A stretch of 8,412 bases of DNA from Bryobacteraceae bacterium (GCA_030039005.1 JASHQT010000495.1:1-8412), one strand, 5' to 3'. Shown: positions 1-6,455, counted from the first letter of the stretch. The notes: a model not told the origin generated them from the sequence alone. Numbers and translations are program-made.

Positions 1-135
1 GCCCCAAGAGCTAGGGTTAACCTCTTTCTCCTCGCCCTCATATGGAGGGAACCTGTCCGAGCGAAACTCCACATGAGTTAGCATCGCGGTACAAGCGAAA
101 TCGTTGATCCAGAACGCGGCCTGTCCGTCATCCAA
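1..135 (-). CDS. Small unrecognised protein, 5' part only (runs off left edge)
   Basis: The minus strand stays open from just after the recJ stop codon to the window edge, giving at least 45 residues if it starts at the TTG at 135-133. It reads like real protein: an aromatic, acidic stretch contains the phrase FPPYEGEEKEVNP. The first ATG is at 84-82 and would give MLTHVEFRSDRF as the N-terminus; no clear ribosome binding site separates the two choices, but the TTG mirrors the start of the upstream recJ gene. It lies six bases after the recJ stop, in the same register, so it is probably the third gene of the operon and translated by coupling. I do not recognise the family and assign no function. 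The alternative is chance openness of a short GC-rich stretch; the protein-like composition argues against that. Confidence 0.5.
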   Translation of the reverse strand, partial: MDDGQAAFWINDFACTAMLTHVEFRSDRFPPYEGEEKEVNPSSWG

Positions 136-141
136 GGCACC

Positions 142-1866
142 CTATCTCGCCGGGCGCACGTCGCGCAGCACCGCGGCCCAGTTGGTGAACCCGCGATTCT
201 CGGCGTAAAAATCTTCTTCCACCGAAAACGCAGCATCCACCGTGCTAGCCGCAAACTCCCCGGCCCGCCCGGCGAAATTCCATGCTTTCGGGAACAAACT
301 GCGCCCCTCCTGCCGCAAGTGGACGCGTAGGTGCTTTTCCTTCATCACCACCGGCGTTCCGGCCACCTCCGCGCCCATCACGGCCAGCACCGGCGCGGGA
401 TTTCCGAAGCCGAACGGCGCCATGGCGAGCAGTTCGGCCACTGCCGGGCCTGCCGTCAGTTCGCGCAAATTCACGGCTGCGTCCACGGCCAATTGCGGCT
501 CGAAATCGGCGGGCGTCAGCCGCGTGGCAGCGTATGCGTTCAACCGGCGGCGAAACTCGGGAACGGACCCGGCCGCAAGGCTTACTCCGGCCGCTTGCCG
601 ATGCCCGCCGAAACGCGTGAACAGATCGGGCATCGATTCCAGCGCTTCCAGCAAATGAAACGGCGCGATGCTGCGCCCGGAACCTTGCGCGAGCCCGTCC
701 TCTTCGCTCAACACGAACACGGGGCGGCAAAAGCGCTCCACCAGGCGGCTGGCCACGATGCCCACCACGCCTCGATGCCAATTCGCGCCCGAAAACACGA
801 GCACCGATTGATCGTCGGTGACCGGCGCGCCCGCGCATTCCTCCAGCACGCGGCGCACGATTTCAGCTTCGGTATCGCGCCGCTCTTGATTGAGCGAATG
901 AAGCTGCCCGGCCAGCCGCCGCGCATGATCGGGATCGTCGGTCAGGAACATGCGTATAACGTTCTGTGCGTCGTCCATGCGTCCGGCGGCGTTGATGCGG
1001 GGCGCCACCTGGAATGCCACTTCCCGCGCGCTGGGGGCGCGGCCGCTCATCAATCCCGCGAGCTCCAAGATCGCGCGCAGGCCGGGGTTCTTGGCGCGAT
1101 GCAATCCCTCCAGCCCATGTTTGACGATCACGCGATTCTCGCCTACCAGCGGCACCACGTCGGCCACGGTGGCGATGGCCACCAGCTTCAAAAAAGATCG
1201 CAGCACGCGATCCAGCTTTTCCGCCGGCCAGCCGAGCGTCGCAAGCAACGCCTGCACCAGCTTGAAGGCAACGCCCGCGCCGCAGAGATTCTTGTCAGGA
1301 TAACCGCAGTCCCGCCGGTTCGGATTCAGCACCGCGAGCGCGGGCGGCAGCTCGGCGTCCGGCAGATGGTGATCGGTAACGATCACATCGATGCCGCGCT
1401 CGTGCGCCTCCCCAACCACCTGTGCGGCGCGAATGCCGGTGTCCACGCTGACGATCAAGGCGATGCCCATCGCGGCGGCGCGCTCGATCACGTCCGCGCG
1501 CATGCCATAGCCGTCCTTCAGCCGGTGGGGAACGTGAAAACTGGCCTCGCCGCCGGCCATTTCGATGGCTTTCTTGAGGATTACCACCGAAACAGTTCCG
1601 TCCACGTCGTAATCGCCGTAAATCAGGATTTTTTCTTTTCGCTCGATCGCGCAGCGGATGCGCGCCACGGCTTCCGTCATCGAGGTCAGTAAGTATGGAT
1701 TGTGCAGATGCGCCAGATCGGGCGCAAGAAATCGCCGGGCCGCGCCCGGATCGCCGACACCACGCGCGAGCAGCACGCTCGCAGTGATCGGTTGCACTCC
1801 CAATTCGCGGGACAACGCGCTAGCTGCCTGCGCGTCAATGTTCGGAATGAGCCAGCGGGATGCCAA
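142..1866 (-). CDS. recJ: Single-stranded-DNA-specific 5'-3' exonuclease RecJ
   Basis: RecJ degrades single-stranded DNA 5' to 3' in recombination (RecF pathway), mismatch and base-excision repair, using Mn/Mg bound by the DHH core in the cytoplasm. The 574 residues match the usual family length. Seen in order: DHH motif I GDYDVDG (84-90), the VDTG aspartate (D142), TDHH (164-167) and VADVVPL with D236; then a helical connector; then the DHHA1 domain with GSGRS (395-399) and GGHRQAAG (420-427); then an OB-like C-terminal region with the FGFGNP phrase (485-490). All expected metal ligands are present, so it should be active. The start is TTG at 1866-1864, the first start codon after an in-frame TGA, giving MASRWLIPNID as in other RecJ N-termini. 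It begins six bases after the upstream unknown gene and is probably translationally coupled to it; the stop is TAG. Long plus-strand frames opposite it are GC-rich shadows. Confidence 0.97.
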   Translation of the reverse strand: MASRWLIPNIDAQAASALSRELGVQPITASVLLARGVGDPGAARRFLAPDLAHLHNPYLLTSMTEAVARIRCAIERKEKILIYGDYDVDGTVSVVILKKAIEMAGGEASFHVPHRLKDGYGMRADVIERAAAMGIALIVSVDTGIRAAQVVGEAHERGIDVIVTDHHLPDAELPPALAVLNPNRRDCGYPDKNLCGAGVAFKLVQALLATLGWPAEKLDRVLRSFLKLVAIATVADVVPLVGENRVIVKHGLEGLHRAKNPGLRAILELAGLMSGRAPSAREVAFQVAPRINAAGRMDDAQNVIRMFLTDDPDHARRLAGQLHSLNQERRDTEAEIVRRVLEECAGAPVTDDQSVLVFSGANWHRGVVGIVASRLVERFCRPVFVLSEEDGLAQGSGRSIAPFHLLEALESMPDLFTRFGGHRQAAGVSLAAGSVPEFRRRLNAYAATRLTPADFEPQLAVDAAVNLRELTAGPAVAELLAMAPFGFGNPAPVLAVMGAEVAGTPVVMKEKHLRVHLRQEGRSLFPKAWNFAGRAGEFAASTVDAAFSVEEDFYAENRGFTNWAAVLRDVRPAR

Positions 1867-1872
1867 AATGCT

Positions 1873-2364
1873 TCAATTACGCGAAAAATAGCCGCTGATC
1901 GGCGAATCGTCGTCTTCGTCCGGATCCGGAACCAGCAGATGGATCTCGTCCTGGATCTCGGAGAACTCATCGTACCATTCGGTGCGCAGATCGAACAGGT
2001 ACACCCGCCCCTCATGATCGAAGGACAACTCGATGGCGCACACCGAGCCTTCGTACGCCCGCAGATCGTTCAACCGTTCCTCGATCTGCCGCGCCTCCTG
2101 CGGCGGCAATTCGCAGCCGTGCAGTTTTTCCAGCGCTTCATCAATCTGTTCAGAAAAAAACTCGCGCTGATGGAAGACCATGAGCTTGGCGCCGGCCGCA
2201 CGCGCCGATTGCACAAACAGCCGGTAATCCGGAAACTGGTCGCAATCCCAATACACCGCCGGCGCCGATTCCAGGGTCCGCGAGTAGCCGTAGAATACCG
2301 CCAGGCCCGATTCTTCGAGATACAGTTCGATCTCGGGCCGCAAAACGTCCAGGTTGGGTCTCAT
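1873..2364 (-). CDS. Unrecognised acidic 163-residue protein upstream of recJ
   Basis: First gene of the minus-strand operon, beginning with ATG at 2364-2362 and ending in TGA six bases before the recJ start. I do not recognise the family. The protein is soluble-looking, with no signal peptide or membrane segment. An alpha/beta N-terminal half contains the phrases AVYWDCDQFPDY and KLMVFHQREFF (about residues 37-70). A helical, charged middle (about 72-105) has heptad-like Glu/Leu/Arg spacing. The C-terminal part (about 107-135) looks like a beta-hairpin (CAIELSFDHEGRVYLFDLRT), and a very acidic tail contains PDPDEDDD. No metal-binding or catalytic motif is evident. The close coupling to recJ suggests co-expression, not necessarily shared function. 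Codon use and composition resemble the neighbours, and the frame is far more protein-like than the plus-strand frame opposite it. No strong Shine-Dalgarno sequence precedes the ATG. Confidence 0.82.
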   Translation of the reverse strand: MRPNLDVLRPEIELYLEESGLAVFYGYSRTLESAPAVYWDCDQFPDYRLFVQSARAAGAKLMVFHQREFFSEQIDEALEKLHGCELPPQEARQIEERLNDLRAYEGSVCAIELSFDHEGRVYLFDLRTEWYDEFSEIQDEIHLLVPDPDEDDDSPISGYFSRN

Positions 2365-2531
2365 CGATCAGGGTACGCTATCAAACCCTACACGGTAGCA
2401 CAAGGCCGGCACACGCTAAGACAATAGGACCGGAACAAAGCGAAACGCGAAACCCGCCCCCGCCCTCGCGCCGTCGAAACCTTGAGCAGGCCGGGGCCAA
2501 TCTGCGCGCTAGGCCTTTCAGGCGTCAGAAT
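2365..2531. other. Divergent intergenic region between the recJ operon and the FHA-kinase cluster
   Basis: This is the only gap of any size in the window and must carry the outward promoter(s) for both blocks. On the minus strand a weak pair TTGTGC and TAGCGT with a 17-base spacer lies shortly upstream of the 2364 start, each matching about three of six consensus positions. On the plus strand a TTGAGC (2482-2487) has no convincing -10 partner. The central part (about 2436-2480) is a purine/CG-rich stretch with several short GAAACGCGAAAC-like runs. I see no terminator hairpin, riboswitch or clear operator, so the region is marked mainly by position. Confidence 0.4.
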
Positions 2532-3398
2532 ATGAAGACAGTGGACGCAATGCCGGGTAAGATCAGCGGGCGGATGATCATCGATCAACTCATCCGCAAC
2601 ATGGAGCTGGGCCAGCTTGAGATGGGCTACAGCATTCTCGTCCCGTGCATCTTCAGCCTGTACCTTCACCCGGATGACTACGCTCGGCTCACCGGCCTGT
2701 TCGATCTGATTCGCGAAGACGCCCGCAAGGCGCTCGCCGGCCGTTTGGCCGAGGTCAATGCCAAGCCGCTCGGCGGCCTGGTTCCGGGCTTTGGGGCAAA
2801 GCGCGGCGCGAAGAACCGCAAACCTTACAAAATCGCCTGCAAGGATTTCACCTTCGAATTCCTGCCTGATTCCGAAGGCGTGGTGCCGCTCGGCGATGTC
2901 GAGATCCACTCGGAGCTGAACGAAACGCCGCAGCCCGGCTATCACGGCACCAAAACCACGCTGCTGGACCGTGAGCCAGGTGTCCGCGAGCCGGGCGTAG
3001 CAACCGTCACCGGCCAGGCCGGCGGTGCGCGAGCCGATACGCGGCCGTTCGAGCCTGCTGAAGATTCCCCGGCCGATCGGGTCTACGCCGAAATCCGCTA
3101 TGAAGACGATTCCGGGCCGCAGCTTTTCCTGATGACCCAGGACGAAATCAGCGTGGGCCGCGGGGGAGACGGTGCGCAGGTCAGCCTCGCGCTCTATACC
3201 AATGACGAGGTCTCACGCGAGCATCTGCGCGTGCGCCGCGACGCGTCACAGAAGCGTTTTGTGATCGTCGATAAGAGCATGAACGGGACCTGGCTCAATG
3301 GCAAACGCCTGCAGCGCGGGGTAGAACAGCCGCTGCCGGCGAAATCCGAGATCAGCGTCGCGGAAGTCATCACGCTCCAGTTTGAGGCGCGGTCATGA
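2532..3398 (+). CDS. FhaA-like protein: DUF3662-like N-terminus plus C-terminal FHA domain
   Basis: A cytoplasmic phosphothreonine reader of 288 residues. The N-terminal region (about 10-75, with PCIFSLYLHPDDYARL) resembles the DUF3662 domain found at the start of actinobacterial FhaA. A flexible Pro/Gly/Glu-rich linker (about 130-183) follows, then a full FHA domain (about 185-285). Its binding-site residues are all visible: GR (209-210), SREH (229-232), NGT (251-253) and NG (256-257). By family knowledge such proteins bind Thr-phosphorylated partners of a Ser/Thr kinase; here the kinase and phosphatase are encoded just downstream. The linker has threonines (TKTT, 140-143) that could be kinase sites, which is inference. 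The start is taken at ATG 2532; a second ATG at 2550 (residue 7) is possible and would not affect either domain, and neither has a strong ribosome site. The stop TGA overlaps the next gene's ATG (ATGA). Confidence 0.88.
   Translation: MKTVDAMPGKISGRMIIDQLIRNMELGQLEMGYSILVPCIFSLYLHPDDYARLTGLFDLIREDARKALAGRLAEVNAKPLGGLVPGFGAKRGAKNRKPYKIACKDFTFEFLPDSEGVVPLGDVEIHSELNETPQPGYHGTKTTLLDREPGVREPGVATVTGQAGGARADTRPFEPAEDSPADRVYAEIRYEDDSGPQLFLMTQDEISVGRGGDGAQVSLALYTNDEVSREHLRVRRDASQKRFVIVDKSMNGTWLNGKRLQRGVEQPLPAKSEISVAEVITLQFEARS
2970..2999 (+). repeat. Two tandem 15-base units encoding REPGV-REPGV in the FHA-protein linker
   Basis: Residues 147-151 and 152-156 are both REPGV, encoded by adjacent 15-base units that differ at a few third-codon positions. 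They lie in the disordered linker between the DUF3662-like and FHA domains. The synonymous differences suggest an old duplication kept at the protein level, or chance; only two copies are present. Confidence 0.6.
3384..3387 (+). promoter_or_regulatory. Shine-Dalgarno GAGG for the 39-residue membrane protein
   Basis: GAGG lies seven bases before the ATG at 3395, inside the last codons of the FHA gene. It supports the ATG at 3395 over the later ATG at 3431, which has no such site, and it supports reading this short frame as a real gene. Confidence 0.5.
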
Positions 3399-3444
3399 TT
3401 CACGTGCCTGGCATCATTCATGTGCCCTACATGGCGCACATTCC
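3394..3444 (+). repeat. Three imperfect 18-base direct repeats encoding H-(V/I)-P hexads
   Basis: Segments starting at 3394, 3412 and 3430 repeat with an exact 18-base period. The first 15 bases of units 1 and 2 (catgattcacgtgcc, catcattcatgtgcc) differ at two positions; unit 3 matches unit 1 at about ten of fifteen. In the small protein's frame the units give H-V-P, H-V-P and H-I-P at residues 3-5, 9-11 and 15-17. Unit 1 contains both the FHA stop codon and the small protein's start codon. Confidence 0.65.
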
Positions 3445-3514
3445 GTTCGTCCTGTTGTTCCTCACATTTGCGTTTTTGTTCGTGCTTGCACAGGCGATCG
3501 CCGGGCGGAAATAA
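3395..3514 (+). CDS. 39-residue single-pass membrane protein between FHA and PP2C genes
   Basis: The frame opens with the ATG that overlaps the FHA stop (ATGA) and closes with TAA one base before the PP2C ATG, so it exactly fills the gap between two well-supported genes. The N-terminus MIHVPGIIHVPYMAHIP has three H-(V/I)-P motifs at six-residue spacing. Residues 16-36 are an unbroken hydrophobic, Phe/Leu-rich helix, and the tail is AGRK. The C-terminal Arg-Lys and the otherwise uncharged N-terminus suggest C-in topology with the histidines outside, by the positive-inside rule. A GAGG site seven bases upstream and both-sided coupling favour translation. I know no family for it. Possible roles, all inference, are a membrane tether or small regulator of the phosphatase, kinase or wall enzyme. 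The alternative is a non-coding spacer, but a perfect fit by chance with a membrane-helix composition is unlikely. Confidence 0.68.
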   Translation: MIHVPGIIHVPYMAHIPFVLLFLTFAFLFVLAQAIAGRK

Positions 3515-3515
3515 C

Positions 3516-4463
3516 ATGGCCAGAACCCTGGAATTCCGATCGGCTACGGCCAGTGACGCCGGGCGTATGCGCGCGGAGAACCAGGACCGAGCGCTCGCCG
3601 ACGACGATCTGGGCATTTTCCTCGTAGTTGACGGATTGGGCGGCCATGCGGCGGGCGAAAAGGCTGCCGAAATGGCGGTGGATACGATTCGTGGCGAACT
3701 GGTCTCCTCGCAAGGTGCTGCGCGTGATCGCGTCCGCCACGCCATCGCCGCGGCGAACAACCGCATCTTCGACGAAGCCGCCAGTAACGAAATCTGGCGC
3801 GGCATGGCCTGCGTGCTGACGCTCGCCCTCATCGAGAACGATAAAGTGACCGTCGGCCATGTCGGCGATTCTCGCCTTTACCTAACCTGGAATGGAGCGA
3901 TCCGGAAACTGACTTCGGATCATTCGCCGGTCGGCGAGCGCGAGGATTCAGGCGAGCTCACCGAATCCGAAGCCATGGCCCACCCCCGCCGTCACGAGGT
4001 GTTTCGCGATGTGGGGTCCCGCCGCCGCGAACCGGATGAAGAGGATTTCATCGAACTCAAGGAATTTTTGTTCAAACCGGACGCCGCCATTCTTTTGTGC
4101 AGCGACGGCTTGAGCGACCTGCTCACGTCCGCCGAGATTCTGGACGTGATCGAGCGCTACGCTGGCGATCCCGCCGAGGTCGCCCACGAACTGGTGGAAG
4201 CCGCCAACATCGCCGGCGGAAGCGATAATATCACCGCTATCTTTGTGGCAGGCAGCGAATTCCTCGGTGTCCGCTCACCCGCCGCAGCCGAAGCCCGGGC
4301 GCGCAACGCCATCACGAAAGCGCGCGAAGGAACCGATGCTCCGGTGCCGTCTAAGGCCGGTCGAATCTTCGCCACGCGTCTTGCCTTCCTGATCTACGGC
4401 TTTTTTCTGGGGGTGGGGCTGGCGCTCGCCGCCGTCCTGGCCCTCCGTTGGCCGAAACCGTAA
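3516..4463 (+). CDS. Membrane-anchored PP2C-family Ser/Thr protein phosphatase (PstP-like)
   Basis: It removes phosphate from Ser/Thr residues and is the expected partner of the kinase encoded next. The 315 residues start at ATG 3516, giving MARTLEFRSATASD; an upstream in-frame ATG at 3420 would add a Cys/Arg-rich leader overlapping the small membrane gene and is rejected. PP2C motifs in order: RAENQD (19-24), VVDGLGGH (37-44, metal ligand D39), GHVGDSRLY (114-122), DHSP (135-138), CSDGLSD (195-201, metal ligand D197) and GGSDNIT (234-240, D237). The metal-binding aspartates are complete, so activity is likely. The usual GTT segment is altered (GMACVLT, 96-102). A basic juxtamembrane stretch precedes one transmembrane helix (about 288-309) and a five-residue end, so the catalytic domain faces the cytoplasm and there is no outer domain. 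It starts one base after the small gene's stop and is probably coupled. Confidence 0.95.
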   Translation: MARTLEFRSATASDAGRMRAENQDRALADDDLGIFLVVDGLGGHAAGEKAAEMAVDTIRGELVSSQGAARDRVRHAIAAANNRIFDEAASNEIWRGMACVLTLALIENDKVTVGHVGDSRLYLTWNGAIRKLTSDHSPVGEREDSGELTESEAMAHPRRHEVFRDVGSRRREPDEEDFIELKEFLFKPDAAILLCSDGLSDLLTSAEILDVIERYAGDPAEVAHELVEAANIAGGSDNITAIFVAGSEFLGVRSPAAAEARARNAITKAREGTDAPVPSKAGRIFATRLAFLIYGFFLGVGLALAAVLALRWPKP

Positions 4464-4505
4464 TACAGCGCGCGCGTCAATCTGTACGACCAGGTTTTAC
4501 GAACT

Positions 4506-4511
4506 TATACT
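4506..4511 (+). promoter_or_regulatory. Candidate -10 box TATACT for a leaderless kinase transcript
   Basis: TATACT matches five of six bases of the sigma-70 -10 consensus and is the only such box in the 54-base gap before the kinase gene. Six bases separate it from the GTG start at 4518, so transcription beginning at the usual distance would start at or next to the start codon. No Shine-Dalgarno sequence precedes that GTG. The -35 region is weak (TGTACG at 4483-4488 with a 17-base spacer). This would be an internal promoter letting kinase and wall enzyme be transcribed apart from FHA and PP2C. Confidence 0.42.
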
Positions 4512-4517
4512 GTCTCT

Positions 4518-6455
4518 GTGCTCCGGACACGCCAATTTGGCGCCTACGAGGTGATCCGCAAGCTCGCGCGCGGCATGACCGATGTGTATCTGGCCTTCGA
4601 TACCGGCGCCAACCGCCAGGCAGTATTAAAAATTGTTGAGGAAGCCCCGGACCCGCTCACGCAATTAGTGATCGAGGCTGAGCGCCGCGGCGCGGACTTG
4701 CAGAAGCAACTCCACACCGCCGATGCCCGCGTGATCGAAATCTACGAATACGGCCAAACGGATGGGTTCTTTTTCGTCTCGATGCAATATATCGAGGGCC
4801 AGACCGTGGCTGAAATTCTGAAGCGCGAAGGCCGCATTGAGCCCGCGCGCGCCGCGCGCTTCGCCGCCGAGATCCTGAGCCAGCTCGACAAACTGCATTC
4901 CTTCCAGGCCGTGATCGACGGCCAGCGCCGCAGCGTGCTGCACGGCGACATCAAGCCGTCGAACATCCAGATCGGAACCAACGACGAAGTGCGTCTGCTC
5001 GATTTCGGCATCGCCAAAGCCTTGACGTTCACGCATAGCCGCACGCACTTAGGGCTCGGCAGCCCGAGCTACTGTTCGCCCGAGCGCTTGAGCCGCGGGC
5101 AAGTGGACCGGCACGCGGACCTGTGGGCCGTGGGCGTCACACTGTACGAAATGGTGGCCGGCGTGCCTCCCTATCAGGCGCAGGACACGCGTAAGCTGGA
5201 GGCGCTGATTCAATCGCGTCGGCCTCCGCGCGCGCTGCCGGAAAGCTGCCCCGCCTCGATGGTCGCGATTCTGCACAAAGCGCTCGCGGGCGATCTGCAC
5301 CAGCGCTACGTGTCGGCCGCGGCCTTTGCGAGCGACATCACACGCTTTCTGCAAGGACAGCCCACGGCTGCCGAGCTGGAGCAGCGCGTTTCATGGAGCA
5401 CCAACCCCACGGTGGAAAAGCAGCGCCCCGCCATCCCGCAGCGTGTGGCTGTCATGGCGGAGACCGTGCGCCGCAGCGTGCTCAAGTTGAAGCCGGCGCG
5501 CGCCCAGCAACTTGCGTCCGCCATGAGTATCGTCGTCGCGCTCCTATGGGGATTGCTCGCGGGCTTGATCGTCTGCGTTCCCATCGGCTATTACTACCGC
5601 TTCTGGCGCGATAGCGGTGCTTTGCGTCGCCATTTGGACTTCACGCGCGCGAGCGCCGCCGAAATCAATCGGGATTGGGATTTGTTCCAGCGCGTCGAAC
5701 GGCAGAACGCGTTTCTGGGCGGGATGTCTCCCGCCGTCCGTCTGGCGGCGAATATGCACGCGGCGCTGCTCGAAGCGGGCGATTCCGTGCTCGACGGGTA
5801 CCGCAACAATTCCGATCCCAGAATTCAGGATTTCGACTGGTCCAAGGCCGCTGTGTGCTTCACGCATTTGATCGAGCTCGACCGCTCGGACCGCGCCTCG
5901 GAGGCGAAGCTTGCTCTGTGCCACGGGTATGAGAATCTGGAACGCGCTCCTTCTACCGCACAGGCCGACTTCGGGCAGGCGGAATCGCTCCTGCCGCGAT
6001 CGCCGGACCCGCACCTGGGCCTCGCTCGCATCGATATCTACACGTTCAAGAACATTGGCAAGGCCCGGGCCGAGCTACACGCGGCCCAACAACTGGGATT
6101 CACATCCGGCCCGCGCGAGTACGAAGAGGAAGCAGATTTCTACCGCTTGCGTGGCGCAAGCGAATTGAACGATGCACGGAGCGAAGAGACCAGCAAGACG
6201 GAAGAAGAGCGTTACTTGCTTCGGGCCCAGCACGACTTCGATCGCGCGCGCGAGTTGTACGAGCCTATCGAGGGATTTTCCAACGTCAGCGTGGCGCTGC
6301 GCGAGGTAGATGACGACGACCGTACGCGCGAGAGCATGGCCGACGCCTTGAACGCGAAATCCAAGCCCGCGCCGAAATCCAAGCCGAAATCCAGGCCGAA
6401 GTCCAAGTCCCGCGCCCGCTCGCGTTACGCGACCCGGAGGACGCGATGGCAGTAA
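4518..6455 (+). CDS. Transmembrane Ser/Thr protein kinase with TPR-like outer region and basic tail
   Basis: A PknB-type kinase of 645 residues starting at GTG, the only usable start between the in-frame stop of the PP2C gene and the first kinase strand. The cytoplasmic kinase domain covers about 8-278: degenerate Gly loop LARGMTDVY (16-24), catalytic Lys K38 (VLKI), Glu 53 or 55 in helix C, catalytic loop HGDIKPSN (142-149), DFG (162-164), SPE (187-189), DLWAVG (201-206) and R263. The HGD makes it a non-RD kinase. A linker (279-330) leads to one transmembrane helix (about 332-360). The outer part is helical and TPR-like (about 436-590; repeated AxxxFxxAxxL patterns), then a Lys/Pro/Ser/Arg-rich end (613-645). 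There are no PASTA repeats. Context suggests that it phosphorylates wall-synthesis partners read by the FHA protein and reversed by the PP2C. Its last ten bases overlap the next gene. Confidence 0.95.
   Translation: MLRTRQFGAYEVIRKLARGMTDVYLAFDTGANRQAVLKIVEEAPDPLTQLVIEAERRGADLQKQLHTADARVIEIYEYGQTDGFFFVSMQYIEGQTVAEILKREGRIEPARAARFAAEILSQLDKLHSFQAVIDGQRRSVLHGDIKPSNIQIGTNDEVRLLDFGIAKALTFTHSRTHLGLGSPSYCSPERLSRGQVDRHADLWAVGVTLYEMVAGVPPYQAQDTRKLEALIQSRRPPRALPESCPASMVAILHKALAGDLHQRYVSAAAFASDITRFLQGQPTAAELEQRVSWSTNPTVEKQRPAIPQRVAVMAETVRRSVLKLKPARAQQLASAMSIVVALLWGLLAGLIVCVPIGYYYRFWRDSGALRRHLDFTRASAAEINRDWDLFQRVERQNAFLGGMSPAVRLAANMHAALLEAGDSVLDGYRNNSDPRIQDFDWSKAAVCFTHLIELDRSDRASEAKLALCHGYENLERAPSTAQADFGQAESLLPRSPDPHLGLARIDIYTFKNIGKARAELHAAQQLGFTSGPREYEEEADFYRLRGASELNDARSEETSKTEEERYLLRAQHDFDRARELYEPIEGFSNVSVALREVDDDDRTRESMADALNAKSKPAPKSKPKSRPKSKSRARSRYATRRTRWQ
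6357..6410 (+). repeat. 12-base tandem repeat encoding the PKSK-type tail of the kinase
   Basis: Three adjacent units of ccgaaatccaag type (6372-6383, 6384-6395, 6396-6407) differ by one base or so each; partial units flank them on both sides. They encode P-K-S-K/R repeats in the kinase C-terminus. The 12-base unit keeps frame, so slippage would change tail length without breaking the gene. Confidence 0.8.
6436..6440 (+). promoter_or_regulatory. Shine-Dalgarno GGAGG for the SEDS-PBP gene
   Basis: A perfect GGAGG lies five bases before the ATG at 6446, within the last codons of the kinase gene. It is the strongest ribosome binding site in the window and fixes the start of the wall-synthesis gene despite the ten-base overlap with the kinase frame. 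Confidence 0.75.

Noticed and set aside
331..1692. 453-codon open frame on the plus strand opposite recJ
   Set aside because: It is antisense to an unambiguous RecJ with all motifs; its His/Arg/Gln-rich composition is typical of a GC-rich shadow frame.
1702..2427. 241-codon plus-strand frame opposite the unknown protein and the recJ start
   Set aside because: It spans parts of two minus-strand genes and the intergenic region, has shadow-like Arg/Gln composition and shows no domain features.
2482..2515. Plus-strand sigma-70 promoter starting at TTGAGC
   Set aside because: No -10 hexamer at 16-18 bases; the nearest TA-containing box is about 22 bases away.
2489..2515. Possible terminator or operator hairpin in the GGCCGGGGCC/AGGCCT stretch
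   Set aside because: The arms are short four-base palindromes without a stable extended stem or a following T-run.
2388..2945. 185-codon minus-strand frame opposite the FHA gene start
   Set aside because: It overlaps the DUF3662-like coding region and the divergent promoter region; no recognisable motif, so treated as a shadow.
3420..3515. Upstream ATG extension of the PP2C gene by 32 residues
   Set aside because: The added leader is Cys/Arg/His-rich, unlike PP2C N-termini, and lies out of frame over the small membrane gene; ATG 3516 gives a normal PP2C start.
3194..3832. 212-codon minus-strand frame across the FHA/small gene/PP2C junctions
   Set aside because: Low-complexity Ala/Ser/Arg composition, antisense to three supported genes.
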